NCBI GenBank assembly: GCA_904501895.1 | Contig: CAJGCX010000112.1 | Coordinates: forward strand, 1 to 5,528 | DNA: 5,528 bases | Source of the DNA: Clostridiaceae bacterium | GTDB lineage: Bacteria; Bacillota; Clostridia; Oscillospirales; Acutalibacteraceae | Reading direction: 5' to 3' | Part shown: one piece after another, positions 1 through 3,801 of the stretch | How positions within the stretch are numbered: position 1 is the first letter of the stretch | How the letters are laid out: every line of letters starts with the position of its first letter | The notes under the pieces: generated by a model | Told to the model about the DNA's origin: nothing | Database searches by the model: none | Seen by the model: the letters and a program-made list of their open reading frames with translations, nothing else | Made by a program: the position numbers and the translations under genes

Positions 1-1226
1 AAGAGGTTGCAAAGAAATATAACATTGTCAGCATCAATGTTTCATGTACTCATATTCACACAGGTATTGACTCTCAGGGTGTATGGACAGACCCTATCGG
101 ATGCCTTTTGAATAACACATTAACTGATGATGTTAAATACGGTGTTCCTCGTGAATTCATCAAATCAGTTGTTGAAGGCTCAAAGAAGGCTGTTGAAGCA
201 GCTCTTGCTGATATGACAACAGGTAAGATGTATTACTCAAAGATTGATATTGCTGATTATCTCTTTGACCGTACAGCTCCTATCGTTTACGATACAAATA
301 TGTATAAGCTTGAGTTTGTGCCTTTCAGCACAACAAAAAATCCTACAATTATTTCAACATTCGGTTGTCATCCTGAGTCAGCAAGCTTTGACTGGAATCA
401 GGACGAAAGTGACCCAATGAATTTTGATAGAAAGTTTACTCCTGACTGTATTTGGTCAATGGAAAAATTATTGAATTCTGTTGGTTATAATTTTGTTTTC
501 CTTCAGGGTAACGTTTCAACAGTTTCTTCATCAAGAAGTAATTCAAATGATGAGCTTGAAGGCGGTACAGCACATAGTGATGCATTGAGATTAGGCTATG
601 AATTCGGCTATATCCTTCTCAGTATGAGTATGACAAAGGCTGAAAGAATCGCTCTTAATGAAAAAACAGGCGATAAGCTCGGTATTAAAAAGTACGGTAA
701 GCAGGAAGGCTATACTGTATGGTATGAAGGACTTCCAACAGTAGGTAAGGAAGAGGTTAAGCCTGTTCTTAATGTTAAATCAAAGCAGTTCACAGTTCAG
801 ATTGAAAACAATGTTGTTGCTCTTCTCGGTAAAACATCTATTGCTGATAACCTTGTTTTAAAGGATGATAACTGGAATTACTACACAGTTACAGAGGTAG
901 GTTACCTTGAAATCGGCGATAATATGAAGGTTTATATGAGCCCTGGCGAAACATTTGGTGAGCTTCTTATGGGTGGAAATGGTGCAAAGGGATTCCCAAT
1001 GAAGCCTATCAGAGAATATACAGGCGAAGATATTATCGTTATGGACCTTATGAATGACGCTGCAGGTTATGTTGCTAACGAGGCTAATTACGTAATGGCA
1101 GGCTTCCAGTTCAACGAAACATCAGGTGACTTTGATGATGATACATGGTGCCTTATTTCATACGGCAAGACAGCAGGTACAACATTTATCAAGAATTTCT
1201 ATGAAGTTTACGACAGCGTAAGATAA
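1..1226 (+). CDS. Neutral/alkaline ceramidase-like zinc amidohydrolase (5'-truncated)
   Basis: The reading frame is open from the left edge (first whole codon at base 3) to TAA at 1224-1226, giving 407 visible residues. A TTG at 108 is the first start-like codon, but the coding sequence clearly continues upstream of it, so the true start lies outside the window. Four landmarks match the neutral ceramidase N-terminal catalytic family (PF04734): CTHIHTGIDSQGVW at visible residues 15-28, FGCHPE at 121-126, SPGETF at 313-318 and NDAAGYV at 351-357. By analogy with Pseudomonas ceramidase, these carry the zinc-binding His, His, Glu and Tyr. FLQGN (166-170) is also family-like. Characterised members hydrolyse the amide of ceramide to sphingosine and fatty acid. 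Bacterial homologues in Firmicutes mostly have unproven substrates, so the family call is firmer than the reaction. Export cannot be judged without the N-terminus. A terminator follows, so this gene ends its transcript. Confidence 0.78.
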   Translation, partial: EVAKKYNIVSINVSCTHIHTGIDSQGVWTDPIGCLLNNTLTDDVKYGVPREFIKSVVEGSKKAVEAALADMTTGKMYYSKIDIADYLFDRTAPIVYDTNMYKLEFVPFSTTKNPTIISTFGCHPESASFDWNQDESDPMNFDRKFTPDCIWSMEKLLNSVGYNFVFLQGNVSTVSSSRSNSNDELEGGTAHSDALRLGYEFGYILLSMSMTKAERIALNEKTGDKLGIKKYGKQEGYTVWYEGLPTVGKEEVKPVLNVKSKQFTVQIENNVVALLGKTSIADNLVLKDDNWNYYTVTEVGYLEIGDNMKVYMSPGETFGELLMGGNGAKGFPMKPIREYTGEDIIVMDLMNDAAGYVANEANYVMAGFQFNETSGDFDDDTWCLISYGKTAGTTFIKNFYEVYDSVR

Positions 1227-1243
1227 ACTAAAATAAATCATTT

Positions 1244-1273
1244 TCAGCTCTCCAGAAGGGGAGCTGATTTTTT
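1244..1273 (+). terminator. Intrinsic terminator of the ceramidase-like gene
   Basis: A 10-bp stem (arms 1244-1253 and 1258-1267, one G-T wobble) closes an AGAA loop and is followed directly by six T residues. It begins 17 bp after the TAA of the ceramidase-like gene. The GC-rich stem plus T-tract is a classic Rho-independent terminator and separates this gene from the zinc-ribbon gene downstream. Confidence 0.9.
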
Positions 1274-1333
1274 ATAATTATCTTTCAAATTTTCCAACTG
1301 TCCCTTAAAATGTACTGAGGAACAATCTTTTAA

Positions 1334-1362
1334 TTGTTTATCGACACAATATGTGATATTAT
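1334..1362 (+). promoter_or_regulatory. Extended -10 sigma-A-type promoter of the zinc-ribbon gene
   Basis: A weak -35-like TTGTTT (1334-1339) lies 17 bp from TATTAT (1357-1362). TG at 1354-1355 sits one base before the -10, giving the extended -10 form TGATATTAT. Transcription would start near 1369, leaving a leader of only about 14 nt. This is incompatible with initiation at the in-frame GTG at 1353 and supports the ATG at 1383. Confidence 0.6.
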
Positions 1363-1370
1363 TGTTAAAA

Positions 1371-1379
1371 AGAGGTGAG
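1371..1379 (+). promoter_or_regulatory. Ribosome binding site that fixes the start at 1383
   Basis: AGAGGTGAG closely matches the anti-Shine-Dalgarno complement and lies a few bases before ATG 1383. It falls inside the longer open frame that starts at GTG 1353, so the shorter ATG-initiated protein is preferred. Confidence 0.75.
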
Positions 1380-1382
1380 ATT

Positions 1383-1598
1383 ATGTTATTCGGTAAGAAA
1401 TGCCAGTATTGTGGAAAAGAATATTCAGGTTTTAAGCACACGCATTGTCCTTATTGTGATGATATTGATTTTGCTAACATTGACTCTGTTACAATTATGA
1501 ATACCGAAATGACATATCGCATTGAAACTGAAGAAGAGTCTTTGACTCCGGCAGATTATGACCGATGGGACGGCAGAACTTGTATTAAGTTTGATTAA
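1383..1598 (+). CDS. Small zinc-ribbon protein, function unknown
   Basis: A 71-residue protein starts at ATG 1383, chosen for the ribosome binding site just upstream and the promoter that would exclude GTG 1353. The N-terminal third has two CxxC knuckles, Cys7/Cys10 and Cys22/Cys25, with sequences CQYC and CPYC. This is the pattern of a Cys4 zinc ribbon of the rubredoxin/zinc-beta-ribbon type. His19 and His21 lie between the knuckles. The remaining 46 residues are acidic, with an EEE run and many Asp, and show no motif I recognise. There is no signal peptide or membrane segment, so it is probably cytoplasmic. It is monocistronic, with its own promoter and a strong terminator. Zinc ribbons of this size may bind nucleic acid or protein partners; which applies here cannot be read from the sequence. 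Coding status is well supported by the signals on both sides. Confidence 0.75.
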   Translation: MLFGKKCQYCGKEYSGFKHTHCPYCDDIDFANIDSVTIMNTEMTYRIETEEESLTPADYDRWDGRTCIKFD

Positions 1599-1621
1599 TC
1601 TAAATTATAGAAAGTAGTTGA

Positions 1622-1651
1622 AAAAGAACCACTTAACAGAGTGGTTCTTTT
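1622..1651 (+). terminator. Intrinsic terminator of the zinc-ribbon gene
   Basis: Perfect 12-bp inverted repeat: arm 1622-1633 (AAAAGAACCACT) and arm 1640-1651 (AGTGGTTCTTTT) around a TAACAG loop, 23 bp after the TAA. The second arm ends in a T-run and the first begins with an A-run, so it could terminate transcription in either direction, although no minus-strand gene is seen here. Confidence 0.88.
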
Positions 1652-1735
1652 ATATGTATATATCGACGTCTGTAATTTAAAAGAAATATGAGTGACAATA
1701 TATTAAAATTATTTGGAGCAAAAAGGCATAATTCC

Positions 1736-1781
1736 AAGCAATATAAATATCAAAAATATGTTGCTTGACTATATAAGCAAT
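1736..1781 (+). promoter_or_regulatory. Putative operator cluster (AAGCAA/TTGCTT half-sites)
   Basis: Three copies of one hexamer precede the aldo/keto reductase gene: AAGCAA at 1736-1741, its inverse TTGCTT at 1761-1766, and AAGCAA at 1775-1780. The last two form an inverted repeat with an 8-bp spacer that covers the -35/spacer part of the promoter, where a repressor or activator would act. The outer two form a direct repeat (AAGCAAT) 39 bp apart. No regulator gene lies in the window, so the binding protein is unknown, and chance repeats in AT-rich DNA are possible. Confidence 0.35.
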
Positions 1782-1789
1782 GATATAAT
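1761..1789 (+). promoter_or_regulatory. Extended -10 promoter of the oxidoreductase operon
   Basis: A consensus -10 TATAAT (1784-1789) is preceded by TGA (1781-1783), forming an extended -10. A 17-bp spacer separates it from TTGCTT (1761-1766). The better-looking -35 TTGACT at 1765-1770 is only 13 bp away and is too close. The predicted start is near 1796, giving a leader of about 30 nt before ATG 1827. Confidence 0.68.
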
Positions 1790-1813
1790 GTTCATAGTTA
1801 AATAATTAGAAGT

Positions 1814-1818
1814 AGGAG
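1814..1818 (+). promoter_or_regulatory. Ribosome binding site of the aldo/keto reductase
   Basis: AGGAG lies 8 nt before ATG 1827. This is ideal spacing and supports that start, together with the family-typical N-terminus that begins right at the first beta strand. Confidence 0.8.
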
Positions 1819-1826
1819 ATTTCGAT

Positions 1827-2738
1827 ATGTATAAAATAGAATTGGGCAAAAGTGGAATACAGGTGCCAACTGTCGCAGTTGGTTGTATGCGTATAGGTGA
1901 TATGAGCGAAAGTGAAGCATCTACTTTTATTAATACTGCAATAGAGAATGGTGCAAACTTTTTTGACCACGCGGATATCTACGGTGGTGGCAAATGTGAA
2001 GAGGTCTTTGGCAATGCAATCAAATCACTTAACAGAGAGGATATTTTGATTCAGACAAAATGTGGTATCCGTAAAGGTCAGTTTGACTTTTCTTATGACC
2101 ACATTGTAAATTCAGTTGAAGGTAGCCTTAAAAGACTCGGTACAGATTATATTGATGTCTTGCTTCTTCACAGACCTGATGCACTTATGGAGCCTGAAGA
2201 AGTTGCAAAGGCGTTTGACCACCTTAAGTCATCAGGAAAAGTCCGTAATTTTGGTGTTTCTAATCAGAATCCATATCAGATGGAGCTTTTGCAAAGAGCA
2301 ATGGATATGCCTCTTTGTGCAAATCAGCTGCAGTTTTCTATTATGCACGCACCAATTATTCAGTCAGGAATTAATGTGAATATGTATAATGATTCAGGTG
2401 TTAATCGTGATGACAGTGTCCTTGATTATTGCAGACTTAATAAAATCACAATTCAGCCTTGGTCACCAATGCAATACGGATTTTTCGAGGGATGCTTTAT
2501 TGATAACGAAAAATTTCCTGAGCTTAACAAGGTGCTTGAAAATATCGGCAATAAATATGGCGTATCAAAAACAACTATGGCATTTGCTTGGATTCTTCGT
2601 CATCCTGCAAAAATGCAGCCTGTAACAGGCACAACAAATCTTAATCGTCTTACAGATTGCTTAAAGGCAAGTGAAATCAACATTACCCGTGAAGAATGGT
2701 ATGAGATTTATCGTGCTGCCGGTAATAAATTACCATAA
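1827..2738 (+). CDS. Aldo/keto reductase, YdhF-like
   Basis: This 303-residue protein is complete and of usual length for single-domain (beta/alpha)8 aldo/keto reductases, which reduce aldehydes and ketones to alcohols with NAD(P)H in the cytoplasm. The catalytic tetrad is intact: Asp47 and Tyr52 in FFDHADIYGGG, Lys78 in QTKCG, and His115 in DVLLLHRPDAL. Other family marks are GKVRNFGVSN (137-146), the NQLQFS strand (166-171), QPWSPMQYG (210-218) and the cofactor-binding segment VTGTTNLNRL (266-275). The HRPDALMEPEEVA stretch and the EEWYEIYRAAGN-LP tail are typical of the group that includes Escherichia coli YdhF. Substrate is not predictable. It is the first gene of an operon with the Gfo/Idh/MocA gene, which starts 12 bp after its stop, under the extended -10 promoter at 1761-1789. 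Confidence 0.93.
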   Translation: MYKIELGKSGIQVPTVAVGCMRIGDMSESEASTFINTAIENGANFFDHADIYGGGKCEEVFGNAIKSLNREDILIQTKCGIRKGQFDFSYDHIVNSVEGSLKRLGTDYIDVLLLHRPDALMEPEEVAKAFDHLKSSGKVRNFGVSNQNPYQMELLQRAMDMPLCANQLQFSIMHAPIIQSGINVNMYNDSGVNRDDSVLDYCRLNKITIQPWSPMQYGFFEGCFIDNEKFPELNKVLENIGNKYGVSKTTMAFAWILRHPAKMQPVTGTTNLNRLTDCLKASEINITREEWYEIYRAAGNKLP

Positions 2739-2743
2739 AGGAG
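2738..2743 (+). promoter_or_regulatory. Ribosome binding site of the Gfo/Idh/MocA gene, overlapping the upstream stop
   Basis: AAGGAG begins on the last base of the TAA stop (2736-2738) of the aldo/keto reductase and ends 7 nt before ATG 2751. The overlap implies a shared transcript and possible translational coupling. Confidence 0.85.
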
Positions 2744-2750
2744 TAATGTT

Positions 2751-3725
2751 ATGAATAAATTCCGTTGGTGCTTTATCGGATGTGGTAGCCTTGCAAAAAC
2801 AGTTGCATCACAGCTTAATAAAAGTGGCCGTCACGAAATAGTGTCCTGCTACACACGAAACTACGAAAAAGGTGTTGCATTTGCCGAAAAATTCGGTGGC
2901 AAGGCTTACGATACACCTAAAAAAGCAATTACTGCAGACAGTGTTGATGGTGTATATATTGTAACTCCTCACAATGCCCATTATCGATATGCAAAACAGG
3001 CTCTTCAGTTGGGTAAGCCTGTATTCTGTGAAAAAGCATTCACCGTAACAGCAAAAGAAACTGACGAGCTTATAACTCTTGCAAAAGAGAAAGATTTGTA
3101 TCTTTGCGAGGCAATGTGGACTTGGTTTTCACCATCTGCAAACCAGACAAAGAAATGGATTGACGAGAATAAGCTCGGCAAAATCCATTCTGCTGATTTT
3201 ACATATCATATTCGTACAATTGATGGCAAAGGTCGTCATACAGACCCTAAAAGAGCAGGTGGAGCGCTCCTCGATATTACAATTTACCCTATAACTTATG
3301 CTTATCGTCTTTGGGGTGTGCCACAGAAAATTGAAAGCAGGGGAGTAATCAAAGATGGTATTGATTTAGGTGAGGATATTGTATTCACTTATCCTGATTT
3401 TAAGGTGAATATCAGCGCTTCAATAGCCGATTTCAAGGGCTTTGAGAAAATGTCAATCAAGGGTGAAAATGGCGAAATCAAAGCAACCCTCTACCACGCA
3501 ACTAATGGCGTTACCTACAAAAAATCATTGTTCAGAAAAGAAACTTTCAAAGGCAACGGTTCGAAAATGAATTCATATCTTGATGAGTTTGACTGTGTAG
3601 CAAAGGAAATCCGTGAGGGACTCAAGGAAAGCAGAATGGTAACTCTCAAGCATACATCAGATGTAATGCACATCCTCGACCAAATCCGTACTCAAATCGG
3701 ACTCTATTACACCGAGCTAGAATAA
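2751..3725 (+). CDS. Gfo/Idh/MocA family NAD(P)-dependent oxidoreductase (dihydrodiol/D-xylose dehydrogenase-like)
   Basis: A complete 324-residue protein. The N-terminal Rossmann fold opens with FIGCGSLAK (8-16), which carries the GxGxxA dinucleotide-binding motif. VDGVYIVTPHNAHY (65-78) and GKPVFCEKAF (88-97) follow. The second holds the EK motif (Glu94-Lys95), although the usual Pro after Lys is Ala here. EAMWTWFSP (120-128) and GGALLDITIYPITYAYRLWG (170-189) match dimeric dihydrodiol dehydrogenase and related glucose-fructose-oxidoreductase-type enzymes, in which the Asp (175) and Tyr (179) of that last motif are at the active site. The C-terminal half is the alpha/beta substrate and dimer domain. 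Such enzymes oxidise or reduce sugars, cyclic polyols or dihydrodiols with NAD(P); the actual substrate is unknown. There is no export signal. It is co-transcribed with the upstream aldo/keto reductase, which suggests both act on a related carbonyl or sugar metabolite. Confidence 0.92.
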   Translation: MNKFRWCFIGCGSLAKTVASQLNKSGRHEIVSCYTRNYEKGVAFAEKFGGKAYDTPKKAITADSVDGVYIVTPHNAHYRYAKQALQLGKPVFCEKAFTVTAKETDELITLAKEKDLYLCEAMWTWFSPSANQTKKWIDENKLGKIHSADFTYHIRTIDGKGRHTDPKRAGGALLDITIYPITYAYRLWGVPQKIESRGVIKDGIDLGEDIVFTYPDFKVNISASIADFKGFEKMSIKGENGEIKATLYHATNGVTYKKSLFRKETFKGNGSKMNSYLDEFDCVAKEIREGLKESRMVTLKHTSDVMHILDQIRTQIGLYYTELE

Positions 3726-3732
3726 TAGATAA

Positions 3733-3750
3733 AATCAATAATTATTGATT
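3733..3750. repeat. Perfect 18-bp palindrome after the operon
   Basis: AATCAATAATTATTGATT is its own reverse complement and begins 7 bp after the Gfo/Idh/MocA stop. As RNA it could form a 7-bp, AT-only stem with an AATT loop. It lacks GC pairs and a T-tract, so it is a poor terminator. It could be an operator for the downstream gene, since its right end (TTGATT) overlaps a possible -35, or it may simply reflect AT-rich composition. Confidence 0.4.
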
Positions 3751-3773
3751 AATCACAAATTTATGTTTAAATT
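3745..3773 (+). promoter_or_regulatory. Weak candidate promoter of the beta-helix gene
   Basis: TTGATT (3745-3750) is 17 bp from TAAATT (3768-3773), a four-of-six match to the -10 consensus. The 76-bp gap is so AT-rich that such matches are expected by chance. A further inverted repeat, AAATTTAT (3757-3764) with ATAAATTT (3777-3784), overlaps this region. Read-through from the oxidoreductase operon is an alternative, since no convincing terminator lies between. Confidence 0.25.
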
Positions 3774-3801
3774 TTTATAAATTTTGAAAAGTGAGTATGT
3801 T

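Noticed and set aside
1244..1441. Minus-strand open frame of 65 codons
   Set aside because: It runs across the terminator and promoter and overlaps the zinc-ribbon gene antisense, with no ribosome binding site or recognisable protein pattern.
1688..1768. A 26-codon open frame (ATG to TGA) in the gap before the aldo/keto reductase
   Set aside because: Only a poor AAAAGAAA-type ribosome binding site, no nearby promoter, and it ends inside the next promoter; most likely a chance frame.
1765..1789. TTGACT (1765-1770) as the -35 for TATAAT at 1784
   Set aside because: The spacer would be 13 bp, too short for a normal sigma-A promoter; TTGCTT at 17 bp plus the extended -10 explains it better.
2116..2625. 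Two plus-strand open frames (2116-2379 and 2389-2625) inside the aldo/keto reductase gene
   Set aside because: Out-of-frame shadows of a clearly conserved enzyme; no protein-like pattern.
3079..3294. Plus-strand open frame inside the Gfo/Idh/MocA gene
   Set aside because: Out-of-frame shadow of a conserved coding region.
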